Source: an uncultured Terriglobales bacterium
GTDB lineage: Bacteria > Acidobacteriota > Terriglobia > Terriglobales > Acidobacteriaceae
DNA: 49,333 bases
NCBI GenBank assembly: GCA_955652395.1
Contig: CATPBJ010000116.1
Coordinates: 1 to 49,333, forward strand
Direction: 5' to 3'
Made by a program: the position numbers and the translations under genes. Under the pieces are notes generated by a model. It was given only the letters and a program-made list of their open reading frames with translations. It ran no database searches and had not been told where the DNA came from. This document shows positions 1-8,694 of this stretch, piece by piece; within the stretch, counting starts at the first letter, position 1, and every line of letters starts with the position of its first letter.

Positions 1-45
1 CACCAGCAGGGCCGATACCACCATTACTAGGAATAGTCTTTTCAC
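1..45 (-). CDS. 5' end of a secreted protein, cut by the window edge
   Basis: A GTG start at 45-43 lies five bases downstream of a perfect AGGAGG ribosome-binding site (51-56 on the minus strand). The 15 codons present encode MKRLFLVMVVSALLV, two positive residues and a hydrophobic run, which is a typical signal peptide beginning. Everything past the signal peptide is outside the window, so no function can be given. Confidence 0.6.
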   Translation of the reverse strand, partial: MKRLFLVMVVSALLV

Positions 46-632
46 GGAATCCTCCTGAGATTCTCGCCTTGCGGCGGACCAGGTTTCACTTGGGATTTGA
101 TTTTGCTGTCGGTCCTTAGGCAGAACACTCGTGCGTTGTGCACCGGTTAACTCCGGCCTGGGAACCTGGAGCATCCAGAGTGGAACAGCAGAACTCTATC
201 GGATATGGATTTGACTGTCTGTTCACAACCGCTCACATTCGATGGAACAGCATTCATCAAGAAAACGTGCGGGTCTGACAAGCAATCCCGCGGATTGGAG
301 TTCAAATCTCACTGACATTGTTTAATACTGTGAAAGCACAAGAACCCTGGACGTTGATTCGGGCCTTCAAGTGGGCACACAAGGACGTAATAGAGAGCCT
401 GTCGGGTGTGGACGCTGCCCCGATGTCAGCCGAAGAGGCAAATGCAAAGTCGGAAAGAACGGAATGGGAATGCACCCCAACTCTCGACCCGTTGCTCACC
501 AGCTGGCCGGTACGGCTTGCATGCTTCCTGCACTGCTGAGCTTAGCGGAGCGCGGAACCTTGGTCTCCGGCCTGGACCGCGGAGTGAAACGGACCAGATT
601 GAGGCCCAAAACGTCTGTTCGTCCGCACCAGC
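46..632. other. Intergenic region, no gene recognised
   Basis: Several overlapping open frames cross this stretch on both strands, but none has a recognisable protein pattern, a good ribosome-binding site or a convincing start. It lies between the start of a leftward secreted protein and the 3' end of a leftward transglutaminase-like gene, so it should hold the promoter of the former. Confidence 0.5.
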
Positions 633-1442
633 TCATTCCCGCACTTCATCGCTGGTGACATGGAAACTAGTTAACTGCGCCCTTCCAAATGAAGTTGTAA
701 TCGCACAGTCGGTTGCGTCGCGTCCGGTCGCCATCAACACGCGTCCAATGCGCGGAATGTTGTGCCTTGCATCGCAAGTCCACCAACAGTCCTCCAAATA
801 GACTTCGAACCACGCGCTGAAGTCCATTGGACCGGGAACCACGCCCACGCCAATGTCACCAAGATAGCCGGTTGCATATCGCGCCGGGACATTGAGGGCG
901 CGGCAGAAAGTAATGGCAAGATGCTGAAAATCTCGACAAACCCCCACGCGCTCGGTGTATACCCCGAGCGCGCTGCGAGTCGGATTGGCGAAGTGGTATC
1001 CGAAAGTGACCTTGCTATGCACCCAATCGCACACCGCTTGCACCCGCTGCCATCCTTTTGGCGTATTTCCGAACAATTCCGAGGCCGTATGGGACAGAAG
1101 GTCAACCTCGCAGTAGCGGCTGTTCATAAGATATGGCAAGACGTGGAGAGGAAGACGTTCGATGGGGATTTCTCCGGCATCTTGGCCTTGCCGGTCGGGC
1201 TCCCCTGAATCCTCGATGAGCGTCGAGTTGTGGAAGCGCACTCCGCCAGGCGGAGCTAATACACGGCAGCCGTGATTGCCCCAGCCGTCCTCATAATTCT
1301 CAATATTCAAGACGGGGTCGGTGTGCAGTTCGTCGGGCTCACGCAAATCCTTTTTTCGCGATGGGTGTACATTGAGAAGGGTCAACATCGGTACGTCTGC
1401 GAATGTGTCGAAATAAAGGTCGTAGCCAAGGCGAATCAGCAT
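633..1442 (-). CDS. Transglutaminase-like protein with catalytic His replaced by Ser
   Basis: This 269-residue protein has the bacterial transglutaminase-like (COG1305) fold: an N-terminal beta region (residues 1-110) and a core at about 120-230. The nucleophile is visible in GVCRDFQHLA (Cys169), and the Asp position in TCDARHN (Asp224). The usual catalytic His, which in this subgroup sits in a DFHAWFE motif, is Ser209 here (DFSAWFE; codon agc). The protein may therefore be inactive as a protease or transglutaminase, or may act as a binding protein. It is divergent from the Anbu operon, which contains an intact relative. Transglutaminase-like proteins are regular neighbours of Anbu genes, so a linked role is likely. 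The family assignment is firm; the function is inferred. Confidence 0.85.
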   Translation of the reverse strand: MLIRLGYDLYFDTFADVPMLTLLNVHPSRKKDLREPDELHTDPVLNIENYEDGWGNHGCRVLAPPGGVRFHNSTLIEDSGEPDRQGQDAGEIPIERLPLHVLPYLMNSRYCEVDLLSHTASELFGNTPKGWQRVQAVCDWVHSKVTFGYHFANPTRSALGVYTERVGVCRDFQHLAITFCRALNVPARYATGYLGDIGVGVVPGPMDFSAWFEVYLEDCWWTCDARHNIPRIGRVLMATGRDATDCAITTSFGRAQLTSFHVTSDEVRE

Positions 1443-1609
1443 AGTGTTAGGCTGCCACTTGCAAATAGCTGCTTGCGAACGTAGATGCAGAAACTACCAC
1501 GTCTTTTGGCTCTTCCCTAGATTCTTTTTTGCTGCGGCCGATCATAAATTCACGATGAGCAGCCGGTGTATCATGGGGTAGCCCCATAGTTCTGATCCCG
1601 AGGACAAAA
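1443..1609. promoter_or_regulatory. Divergent intergenic region upstream of the Anbu operon
   Basis: About 170 bases separate the leftward transglutaminase-like gene from the rightward Anbu gene, so promoters for both must lie here or further upstream. I cannot pick out convincing -35/-10 boxes. A GAGG ribosome-binding site at about 1600-1603 serves the TTG start of Anbu. Confidence 0.35.
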
Positions 1610-2407
1610 TTGACATATTGCTTGGGTATTATGACGCGCGAAGGACTGGTACTGGCTTCCGATTCGCGGACCAATGCCGGATTTGATCAAGTCAACGTGT
1701 GTCGCAAAATGCATCATTTCGTTCAGCCTGGAAAACGGGTGTTTGTGATTCTGACCAGTGGAAGCCTCTCCATAAGCCAATCGGTCGTTACGTTGTTGCG
1801 AGATGATTTCGACTCCGGACGAGGTCTTGCCCAAGCCAATTCGCTTTACGACGCCGCCCGCATCGTGGGAGATTGCGTGCGCCGCATTTCGGACCTTGAC
1901 CGCGCCTCGCTCGAGCGCGATTCCTTCAGCTTTAATGTACACCTGCTTCTGGGAGGCCAAGTGCGTGGTCAAGAACCCAATCTCTATTTGATTTACCCCC
2001 AGGGAAATCCGCTGGCGGCGACAGAGGATTCCCTATACCTCCAACTGGGTGAGTGCAAATATGGACGGCCAATCCTGGATCGTGGCATCCAGGCCACAAC
2101 GTCGCTGGAGGTAGCAGCCAAATACGCCCTGCTTTCCCTCGATGCTACCATGCGCTCCAATGTGACGGTTGGGCCTCCCTTCGACCTGTTGTTATATAAG
2201 AAAGACAGTTTGCAGGTGACCAGATACCGCCGCGTGTCCGCCGGGGATCGGGACCTTAATCTGATTCACTCCAGCTGGGAGCAATCTCTGCGCCGCGCCG
2301 TGGAGCAACTACCCGACATTGAATTCCAGCCCTCAGGCAACGGAAATTCGATGGGAGGCGCCAGACAGACCGAGCAATCCAAGAAAAAAGTCGGTGGATC
2401 GGCCTAA
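1610..2407 (+). CDS. Anbu, bacterial proteasome-type protease
   Basis: The 265-residue product is a proteasome-type peptidase of the Anbu (COG3484) family, an Ntn-hydrolase thought to form ring or helical assemblies in the cytoplasm. The start is TTG at 1610, preceded by GAGG, and it places Thr directly after the initiator Met (MTYCLGI), giving the N-terminal nucleophile. After Met removal, Asp17 (ASDSRTNAG) and Lys32 (CRKM) occupy the expected catalytic positions. It is first in a four-gene run with ATP-grasp, alpha-E and transglutaminase genes, the conserved Anbu neighbourhood. The C-terminal 30 residues are polar and probably disordered. The substrate of Anbu is not settled; links to peptide or amide synthesis by its neighbours are proposed. 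Confidence 0.93.
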   Translation: MTYCLGIMTREGLVLASDSRTNAGFDQVNVCRKMHHFVQPGKRVFVILTSGSLSISQSVVTLLRDDFDSGRGLAQANSLYDAARIVGDCVRRISDLDRASLERDSFSFNVHLLLGGQVRGQEPNLYLIYPQGNPLAATEDSLYLQLGECKYGRPILDRGIQATTSLEVAAKYALLSLDATMRSNVTVGPPFDLLLYKKDSLQVTRYRRVSAGDRDLNLIHSSWEQSLRRAVEQLPDIEFQPSGNGNSMGGARQTEQSKKKVGGSA

Positions 2408-2497
2408 GGTTTTGCAATACCGCGCATCGCTATTCCCGATCACCAATCTCCGTATAATGAGCTATTCTGGCGGGGAATACGAAGCCTACCGGCAACC

Positions 2498-3970
2498 ATG
2501 ATCATAGACACGGATGCCTCCGATCACAGCGCTGAGCAAGCCTTCCGCAGGTACGAGCTCAACGGTGCATACGATGAAATGTTCCACACCGTCGATCATC
2601 CGCGTAAGCAATATCGTCAACTCTACGCCCAATTGCTGACCTTGGGAGCGGGAGAGTTGCGACGCAGCAAGCAGGAGGCTGATCAGAGTTTCTTCAATCA
2701 AGGAATTACCTTCAACGTTTACGGCAGTGAGAAAGGCACTGAGCGAATTTTCCCTCATGACCTGCTGCCCAGGATTATCACGGCGGCGGAATGGGAGATC
2801 ATTGAGCGCGGCTTGACCCAGCGGATTACGGCCCTGAACCTTTTCCTGCAAGATGTATATCACGAGGCCAAGATCCTTGAAGACGGCGTCGTTCCCGGAA
2901 ACATCGTCTACAGCTGCAAACACTACCGCCGGGAGATGCGGGGCATTAAAGTGCCTCGGAACGTATATGTCACGGTGGTCGGAACAGATTTAATCCGTAA
3001 CCCCGCAGGAAACTTCGTGGTTCTCGAGGACAACCTCCGCGTCCCCAGCGGCGTTTCTTATATGCTCACGAGCCGCAGAGTGATGAAGCAGATATTCCCT
3101 GCTCTTTTTCGAAAATGTCGCGTGCGGCCGATTGAGCAATATAGCCAAGCTCTTCTTTCTACTCTGCGATCCCTTGCCCCGGAAGGCCGGTCCGAGCCGA
3201 CGGTCGTTTTGCTGACGCCAGGGGCTTACAACTCTGCCTATTTTGAACACGCTTATCTAGCACGACAGATGGGCATTGAGCTGGTCGAAGGACGAGACCT
3301 ACTTGTACACGATAATGTTGTTTACATGCGGACAACTTTCGGTCTGCAACGTGTCGACGTGATTTATCGCCGAATTGATGATGATTATCTCGATCCCCTT
3401 GTGTTTGAACATGATTCGGCGCTCGGCGCCGTGGGGCTCTTTAACGCCTATCGCGCCGGAAACATAGCCTTTGCAAATGCGCTGGGGACGGGAGTCGCAG
3501 ACGACAAGGCAATCTATTCGTACGTGCCTAAAATGATCCGCTACTATCTCAACCAGGACCCAATCCTTGAGAACGTGGAAACGCTGTTAATGTCAGACTC
3601 GGCGCAGCGCGATCATGTCTGCCAGAAGTTGGATCAGTATGTCGTGAAAGCAGTGGGCGGGTCGGGCGGCTACGGCATGCTTATCGGTCCACACAGTACG
3701 CAGCAAGAGCGCGCGGAAATGCGACAGAGAATTCTCGCCGAGCCGCGAAACTACGTCGCACAACCGACCATCAATCTCTCCACGGCTCCGTGTTTTGTCG
3801 ATGGAACTATCGAGCCCCGCCACGTCGACCTTCGACCCTATGTTCTTTACGGCGAAAATATAACGATTGTCCCCGGGGGGCTTACGCGGGTAGCTTTGCG
3901 GAAGGGATCACTCGTTGTGAATTCGTCCCAAGGCGGCGGCTCCAAAGATACTTGGGTTCTGCAAAATTGA
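2498..3970 (+). CDS. Circularly permuted ATP-grasp protein
   Basis: The 490-residue product belongs to the circularly permuted type 2 ATP-grasp family (COG2308). These are predicted to join a carboxylate to an amine at the expense of ATP. Family patterns include YDEMF near residue 26, the central [18 protein letters not shown] stretch near residue 170, [10 protein letters not shown] near 340 and the glycine-rich [11 protein letters not shown] loop near 387. The ATG at 2498 follows Anbu by 90 bases. The alpha-E gene begins 13 bases after its stop, so they are probably co-transcribed. With alpha-E and transglutaminase partners it is expected to make or modify a peptide-like product that is still unidentified. 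Confidence 0.93.
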   Translation: MIIDTDASDHSAEQAFRRYELNGAYDEMFHTVDHPRKQYRQLYAQLLTLGAGELRRSKQEADQSFFNQGITFNVYGSEKGTERIFPHDLLPRIITAAEWEIIERGLTQRITALNLFLQDVYHEAKILEDGVVPGNIVYSCKHYRREMRGIKVPRNVYVTVVGTDLIRNPAGNFVVLEDNLRVPSGVSYMLTSRRVMKQIFPALFRKCRVRPIEQYSQALLSTLRSLAPEGRSEPTVVLLTPGAYNSAYFEHAYLARQMGIELVEGRDLLVHDNVVYMRTTFGLQRVDVIYRRIDDDYLDPLVFEHDSALGAVGLFNAYRAGNIAFANALGTGVADDKAIYSYVPKMIRYYLNQDPILENVETLLMSDSAQRDHVCQKLDQYVVKAVGGSGGYGMLIGPHSTQQERAEMRQRILAEPRNYVAQPTINLSTAPCFVDGTIEPRHVDLRPYVLYGENITIVPGGLTRVALRKGSLVVNSSQGGGSKDTWVLQN

Positions 3971-3983
3971 GAGACAGGGTTTC

Positions 3984-4919
3984 ATGCTTTCGCGCGTAGC
4001 CGACAGCCTCTACTGGATGAGTCGCAATTTTGAAAGGGCTGACCATGCCGCGCGTGTACTGGAAGCCACTTACGGACTGATATTAAATCCCGCAAAAGTT
4101 TCTACCGAAGAGCGATGGTTTCGCGCAGTCTCCTCGCTGGCTCCCGGAGTCGCTTCCAACGGCCTCAATCCTCAGCTTTCGCTGTTCCTGCTGGTGGCAG
4201 ATCTAGAGGGGTCTTTTTCGATCGTGAAATGTATAAGTGAAGCTCGCGAGAATGCTCGCCAGGTGAGAGAAGAAATCAGCTCCGAGATGTGGGAGCAGCT
4301 CAATCGGATGTTTCACGAGATTAATAGCGCGGAGCTGCAGGCCGATGATGACGCAGGAGCAATGCGGCTGGTGGGCCTGGTCCGTGAAGGGTCTTACCGG
4401 TTTCATGGAATCACGGATACCACGATGAACCATGACGAGGGCTGGCATTTTATTCAGCTAGGCGAATACATCGAAAGGGCTTGTAATCTTTCGATTCTCC
4501 TGGATGCTTATTTTTCCGTCGGCAAGCGCGCGAATGATCTCGATTGGATGGGACTATTAACCAGCTGCACGGCTTTTGAAGCCTACTGCAAAGCGTGCAC
4601 TGCCGAGCTCAAACCGGAACGCATAGCGGATTTCATCCTTTTGAAACCTGAGTTTCCGTATTCGGTTCGTTATTCGGTGGATCGAATGCACGACGCACTG
4701 ACTTCGATCGGCAATCTCTCCTTGAGCCGCCGGACAGGAAAAATCGACAGGTTGATAGGGCGTTTACGATCTACGGTAGCCTATGTGCAGATCGGTGATG
4801 TCATCCGCGGGGATTTTCACAGGTATCTGACCGGAATTATCGACCAGTGCCGCGATCTGCATGCGGCAGTTCATGAAGTGTATATCGACTATCCGATTGA
4901 GGTTGCTTTCGAAACCTAA
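3984..4919 (+). CDS. Alpha-E domain protein
   Basis: The 311-residue product is an alpha-E (COG2307) protein. It opens with the family signature LSRVADSLYWMSRNFERAD and contains a central EYIERACNL motif near residue 162 and an all-helical layout. The biochemical role is unknown. It is almost always next to, or fused with, circularly permuted ATP-grasp and transglutaminase domains, and is presumed to be a ligase partner. It starts 13 bases after the ATP-grasp stop, and its stop codon overlaps the ATG of the next gene by one base (4919), indicating translational coupling. Confidence 0.93.
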   Translation: MLSRVADSLYWMSRNFERADHAARVLEATYGLILNPAKVSTEERWFRAVSSLAPGVASNGLNPQLSLFLLVADLEGSFSIVKCISEARENARQVREEISSEMWEQLNRMFHEINSAELQADDDAGAMRLVGLVREGSYRFHGITDTTMNHDEGWHFIQLGEYIERACNLSILLDAYFSVGKRANDLDWMGLLTSCTAFEAYCKACTAELKPERIADFILLKPEFPYSVRYSVDRMHDALTSIGNLSLSRRTGKIDRLIGRLRSTVAYVQIGDVIRGDFHRYLTGIIDQCRDLHAAVHEVYIDYPIEVAFET

Positions 4920-5878
4920 TGGACTACGCCATCCGACATTTTACGCGCTATCGCTACAGCAAGCTGGTCTGGCAAAGCATGATGGAAGTTCGCATGCACC
5001 CCAGAAGCGAGGGCAATCAGCGCTGTTTTACTTTTCAGCTTTCTGTTAATCCGCGCGCTCGGATTTTTTCTTATACCGACTCTCGTGGCAATCTTGTGCA
5101 TCACTTCGACTTACCCTTACGCCATCGCCAACTCACGATTATCTCCGACGCGCTGGTGAATATTGACGCTCCACCGCCGCTTCCGGAAACACTGGACTAC
5201 GGAGCTTGGAGCGAACTGGAACGACTCATTGAGCAAAAGGATTACTGGGACATGCTGATGCCCAGTCATTTTGCACAACCCTCGCCAGAACTCCAGGAAT
5301 TGGCAAAGGATCTTGGCGTGACCCAAAGGGACGGACGAAGTCCGCTGGCATTACTTCACGACATTACAGCCGGTGTATATCGTAGTTTTACCTACGTCAA
5401 AAAAAGTACTGCTGTAAATTCGCCGATCGAGCATGCGCTTGGTTCACGGGAAGGTGTGTGTCAGGATTTTGCTCACATCATGATCACGCTTGTTCGCAAT
5501 GCCAACATTCCCTGCCGCTACGTGAGCGGATATCTCTACCACAGCAGCCCGAACGCTGATCGTTCGGCCGACGGCGCGACGCATGCCTGGGTCGAAGCGC
5601 TGCTTCCCACCCTGGGCTGGGTCGGTTTCGATCCGACCAATAATCTCGTGGCGGGCGAGCGGCACATTCGCACCGCAGTGGGGCGCGACTATGCGGACGT
5701 CCCGCCAACCATGGGAACGATGAAAGGAAAATCCGATACAGAGCTGCAAGTACGAGTGCGAGTGACTCCGTCGCAAGCCATCCTTGCCCCCGACGAGGAA
5801 TTTGCGGCGGACGAAGAGTGGGCCCAGTTTTTGGATGAAGATCGGAAATCGCAGCTGATCCATGCTCAACAGCAGTAA
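4919..5878 (+). CDS. Transglutaminase-like cysteine protease of the Anbu operon
   Basis: The 319-residue product has the bacterial transglutaminase N-terminal region (residues 1-80, starting MDYAIRHFTRYRYS) and a transglutaminase core with a complete catalytic triad: Cys181 in GVCQDFAH, His222 in GATHAWVE and Asp238 in GFDPTNN. It acts as a predicted papain-fold amidase, protease or transamidase in the cytoplasm, as no signal peptide is visible. It overlaps the alpha-E stop by one base and closes the Anbu operon. It is the intact counterpart of the His-less relative at 633-1442. Confidence 0.92.
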   Translation: MDYAIRHFTRYRYSKLVWQSMMEVRMHPRSEGNQRCFTFQLSVNPRARIFSYTDSRGNLVHHFDLPLRHRQLTIISDALVNIDAPPPLPETLDYGAWSELERLIEQKDYWDMLMPSHFAQPSPELQELAKDLGVTQRDGRSPLALLHDITAGVYRSFTYVKKSTAVNSPIEHALGSREGVCQDFAHIMITLVRNANIPCRYVSGYLYHSSPNADRSADGATHAWVEALLPTLGWVGFDPTNNLVAGERHIRTAVGRDYADVPPTMGTMKGKSDTELQVRVRVTPSQAILAPDEEFAADEEWAQFLDEDRKSQLIHAQQQ

Positions 5879-5940
5879 AGGCGCGCGGAGCTCATTCAGC
5901 AGAGTTGAGCGCTATTAGATCGGATGCAAGCTGGCTGAAC

Positions 5941-6015
5941 GGAACGGGGCTTCATGGTGCATGGGGTTCATCCCACAGTTTTTGTTCGAGCTCCTCGCTT
6001 GGGCGTTTAGGAGGC
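5941..6015. repeat. Dispersed repeat, copy A (partner at 37706-37780)
   Basis: About 75 bases align by eye with 37706-37780 in the same orientation at roughly 75-80 percent identity with two small gaps. They share blocks such as CAGTTTTTGTTC and GTTTAGGAG. Here the repeat covers the start of a 71-codon frame; in the other copy the frame is broken. The two copies are 32 kb apart, so this is probably a genome-wide element or a decayed small gene family. Confidence 0.6.
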
Positions 6016-6176
6016 CTTTGGGAACAGTGCTCCAAGCACTCCTGCTGCTATCCGAGAGGTTTCGCAAGAACATCGATCGGATACTGCGAGGAGAAGGGAA
6101 CTGGCCAGAACCCAGCAAAGTGACAACGCTAGCTCCAACTCGCATTCAAGCGCCATCCCCGGCTTCCAGACATTGA
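5961..6176 (+). CDS. Possible 71-residue protein built from dispersed repeats
   Basis: The frame begins MGFIPQFLFELLAWAFRR and ends TTLAPTRIQAPSPASRH. The first third lies in a repeat also present, frame-broken, at 37706-37780. The last 17 residues recur as the C-terminus of the secreted protein at 21921-22694 (TTLAPTRIQTPSPASGH). No clear ribosome-binding site is visible. It may be a real small protein, a remnant, or simply part of a repetitive element. No function can be proposed. Confidence 0.3.
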   Translation: MGFIPQFLFELLAWAFRRPLGTVLQALLLLSERFRKNIDRILRGEGNWPEPSKVTTLAPTRIQAPSPASRH

Positions 6177-6181
6177 AATGC
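6122..6181. repeat. 60-bp dispersed repeat, copy 1 (partner at 22640-22699)
   Basis: The 60 bases match 22640-22699 with only about four to five differences and no gaps, in the same orientation. The shared block runs from GACAACGCT to CATTGAAATGC and spans the end of an open frame in both places, so both frames end with the same peptide tail and TGA. Confidence 0.75.
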
Positions 6182-6399
6182 TAAGGACTGCCTATCGGGA
6201 CTGCTCATCCTATGGAGTTCCGGTGGGGACATCGGTCTCGCGATGATTGTTTGTGGAACGCGGCAGAGAGAGCACAGCGTGGTAGGCCGCCAGTTTCCGA
6301 GTGGTAGCCCGGCAATTACCGTGCGCGAAAGCGCTTCTGCGGATGTAAGATTAATGCTACTAATGCGACCGGACGACGCACGTGCGCATCTATTTCTTG

Positions 6400-7152
6400 A
6401 TGCGCAACTCCAAGTGCTCAAGTCTCTTCTGCCTTTTGATTGCCCTGACTATCGCTGCCACGGCGGTTCCAGCGATGTCGCAGCCATCGCCGCCTCCCGA
6501 TGCACCTCAACCACAGAATCAGGGCCCGCAGGAGACCCAAACCCGCCAATCCAATACCGAGCAGAACCGTAAGGTCAGCAAGAATCACATCTTTTGGGTT
6601 ATTCCGAACTACCGGGCCGACGAGAGCCAAGCGGAGTTCAAGCCTCTGACGCCGGGCGCTAAGTTTAAGGTCGCCGTGGACGATTCTTTCGATCCCTCTG
6701 CCTTCCTCGTAGCCGGGGTCTTTGCAGGATTCTCGATGGCGCAAAAACAGTATCCGCATTTCGGGCAAGGGGCAGAAGCGTTTGGCAAATACTATGGAGG
6801 AGCGTTTGCCGACCAAGCAATTGGCAACTTTACGACTGAGGCCTTGTTCCCCGTGACTCTCCATCAAGACCCCCGTTACTTCACCAAGGGAAAAGGTGGC
6901 TTTTGGAGGACTGGGTACGCGATCAGTCGCGAGGTCGTCACGCGTGGCGACAGCGGTCACAGCCAGTTCAATACCTCGGAGCTGGCTGGAAACGCCGTCG
7001 CCGCCGGTATTTCCAATCTCTACTATCCATCTCAAGACCGCTCCTTGAGCAACACAGCGAGCAAGTGGGGACAGCAGATCGGCCTTGATACTTTGTTTAA
7101 TGTGATGAAGGAGTTCTGGCCCGACACCCGGCGCAAGCTCTTCGGACAATAG
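6400..7152 (+). CDS. Secreted protein of unknown function, acidobacterial type
   Basis: From the ATG at 6400 the product has about 250 residues. An in-frame GTG at 6382 is the less likely start. A signal peptide (MRNSKCSSLF followed by a hydrophobic run ending AMSQ) is followed by a Pro/Gln-rich linker and a globular region with YRADESQ, HQDPRYF, SRGDSG-like and KEFWPDTRRKLF patterns. From memory this resembles a conserved secreted family in Acidobacteriota with no assigned activity. Gly- and Ala-rich stretches such as YYGGAFADQAIGNF suggest membrane-inserting or amphipathic helices. It stands alone. Confidence 0.75.
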   Translation: MRNSKCSSLFCLLIALTIAATAVPAMSQPSPPPDAPQPQNQGPQETQTRQSNTEQNRKVSKNHIFWVIPNYRADESQAEFKPLTPGAKFKVAVDDSFDPSAFLVAGVFAGFSMAQKQYPHFGQGAEAFGKYYGGAFADQAIGNFTTEALFPVTLHQDPRYFTKGKGGFWRTGYAISREVVTRGDSGHSQFNTSELAGNAVAAGISNLYYPSQDRSLSNTASKWGQQIGLDTLFNVMKEFWPDTRRKLFGQ

Positions 7153-7232
7153 GGCATTTTCACTTAGAGTCGGGTGACCACGCCGGCAAACTGGTGAAAA
7201 ACGCATCAAACCGAGGAAGACGAAAGGGGAGG

Positions 7233-7427
7233 CTACTTCCGACTTAGTAAAACCCTTGGGCTGAGCATGCGAGTACGTTCGGCAACCAGACTCTTGGCGA
7301 GTGCTTGCTGTTCCTGCAGGGTGGCTCTGAGTTCCTCCAAGATCGGGCTCAGTTGGTGTGAGTCCGTCGTTGCCGCGGCCTTAAAGCATAATTCGCGGAT
7401 TCGGTCGTCCGAGTTGATTGAGGCCAT
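7233..7427 (-). CDS. Small helical protein of unknown function
   Basis: The 64-residue product (starting MASINSDDRIRELCFKA) is predicted to be mostly amphipathic helix, with a heptad-like segment ILEELRATLQEQQALAK that could form a coiled coil. Its ATG lies only five bases after the stop of a 36-residue membrane peptide on the same strand (7433-7543), which supports both as a small operon. No function is recognised. Confidence 0.55.
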   Translation of the reverse strand: MASINSDDRIRELCFKAAATTDSHQLSPILEELRATLQEQQALAKSLVAERTRMLSPRVLLSRK

Positions 7428-7432
7428 GGCGT

Positions 7433-7543
7433 CTAACCAGGGGTGACAGGCGCGAGTGCAAGCGCCAAGAAGAAGATCAAGCCTAGCAGTAGAAGAATGC
7501 CGCTAGTTAGCAGCACAATTTCACTCAGCAAGTCAGAGTTCAT
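7433..7543 (-). CDS. 36-residue single-helix membrane peptide
   Basis: The ATG at 7543 opens a 36-codon frame: a short polar start (MNSDLLSEI) followed by about 22 uninterrupted hydrophobic residues and a short tail ending PVTPG. It is probably a one-helix inner-membrane microprotein. It is directly followed, after five bases, by the small helical protein at 7233-7427, suggesting that the two are made and act together. The ribosome-binding site is weak (GGGATGA). Confidence 0.45.
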   Translation of the reverse strand: MNSDLLSEIVLLTSGILLLLGLIFFLALALAPVTPG

Positions 7544-7547
7544 CAGG

Positions 7548-7974
7548 TCATCCCGGTGCATGACACCCTCCGCACGCAGTCTTACAGGACCTCGAAAATG
7601 AAGCGTAGAACGGTACTCCCCCGCGTTGCAATGCCGCCGAGTCCCTAGTTCCGCTCAGAATTTGCTGTATCGCTTGTCGCCAAAACTGCGCTTCTGCATC
7701 GCCCTGCTCTGCGGCTCGTCGCAACCACATGTCAGCCTAGCCGTAGTCACAACCGCACCCATGTACATCATCCCCGTCGTCCATTGGGCGGGCGCGTATC
7801 CCTATTCCGCAGACCTTTGCAGCCAATGACCCAATAGTGTGCTTCTCGGTCGCCTGATTCCGCGTGAGACAGGAGCGTATAGAAGTCACTCTGCGTTAAG
7901 GCAGCCAAATGAACGCCTATGCCAGACCGGGATCGGAGTTCTTCTGAACAACAGCGCCCACCAAGCAGAGCCAC
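7548..7974 (-). pseudogene. Decayed Sel1-like repeat gene
   Basis: Two separated leftward frames carry the halves of one Sel1/TPR-like repeat. One, ending at about 7768-7974, contains LLSHAESGDREAHYWV. The other, at 7548-7730, begins WLRRAAEQGDAEAQFW. In intact Sel1 proteins these segments are joined by about 20 residues of loop and helix, but here frame changes and stops lie between them. I read it as the remnant of a secreted or cytoplasmic adaptor protein, with boundaries uncertain. Confidence 0.4.
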
Positions 7975-8042
7975 GAGCGTTGGGACGGCCGGTCAGATTC
8001 CAAGGCCCGGGAAAGCGCCCCTCCGCCGTGCTCTAATTCGGT

Positions 8043-8585
8043 ATGGCCTATACATGGTTCGTCCTGCTGCTCGCCGGTTCCGGCACTGCGTTGATGCTTC
8101 TGTTGTTGCACGGTACCGGACTCGGTGTTCTCCTTCACGAGCGCATCCCCGATCGCCCACGCCGTCGCCTGTTTGTGGCGACGGTTAGCTTCTTTCTTAC
8201 GTTTGCCGGGGTTCGCGGAGTCGTGTATTGCATCACCCACCAGATCCCTCCCTTCCATTTCGTGGTGATGGAAGGCCGGCATATCCACCATTTGGTGTTT
8301 GGCATCCTCATCCTGCTGGCCGTTGGCTACGCGTGGCTCGCCGAGATTGGCGTAGGAGCGGGCCCTTCTTCGCTTCTGGCCAGCCGTTTGTTGTCGATTC
8401 TCTACGGGGTGGGAGCGGCGCTCACTCTCGACGAGTTCGCCCTGTGGCTAAATCTGCGCGACGTCTACTGGTCGCGTGAGGGCCGCGCCAGCCTCGACGC
8501 TGTCGTCTTGTTCGGAGCGTTGCTGGCAGCGGGAGCATGGGGTGCTCCACTACTTTCGTCAAGGAAAAAGGCAGGAAACAGCTAG
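8043..8585 (+). CDS. Multi-pass membrane protein of unknown function
   Basis: The 180-residue product has about five hydrophobic segments: roughly 5-25, 42-62, 82-100, 110-128 and 150-168. Conserved-looking polar motifs are GRHIHHLVFGI in the middle and TLDEFALWL followed by LRDVYWSREGR. The His cluster and the acidic DEF motif facing each other across helices resemble a small uncharacterised integral membrane family found in several phyla. The gene stands alone between a Sel1 remnant and a Flp pilin. No activity is assigned. Confidence 0.75.
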   Translation: MAYTWFVLLLAGSGTALMLLLLHGTGLGVLLHERIPDRPRRRLFVATVSFFLTFAGVRGVVYCITHQIPPFHFVVMEGRHIHHLVFGILILLAVGYAWLAEIGVGAGPSSLLASRLLSILYGVGAALTLDEFALWLNLRDVYWSREGRASLDAVVLFGALLAAGAWGAPLLSSRKKAGNS

Positions 8586-8694
8586 CGCCCTCCAGCACTT
8601 CTCCATAGTGAGTGTAATCGCTGATTTCGACGTTGGATCTGCGGGAATGATAGAATGACTTCTGCGCAGTTCGATGCAGAAACGGAAGGGTCAA

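Noticed and set aside
6418..7209. A 263-codon leftward frame opposite the secreted protein
   Set aside because: It is antisense to a gene with a signal peptide and lacks any family pattern.
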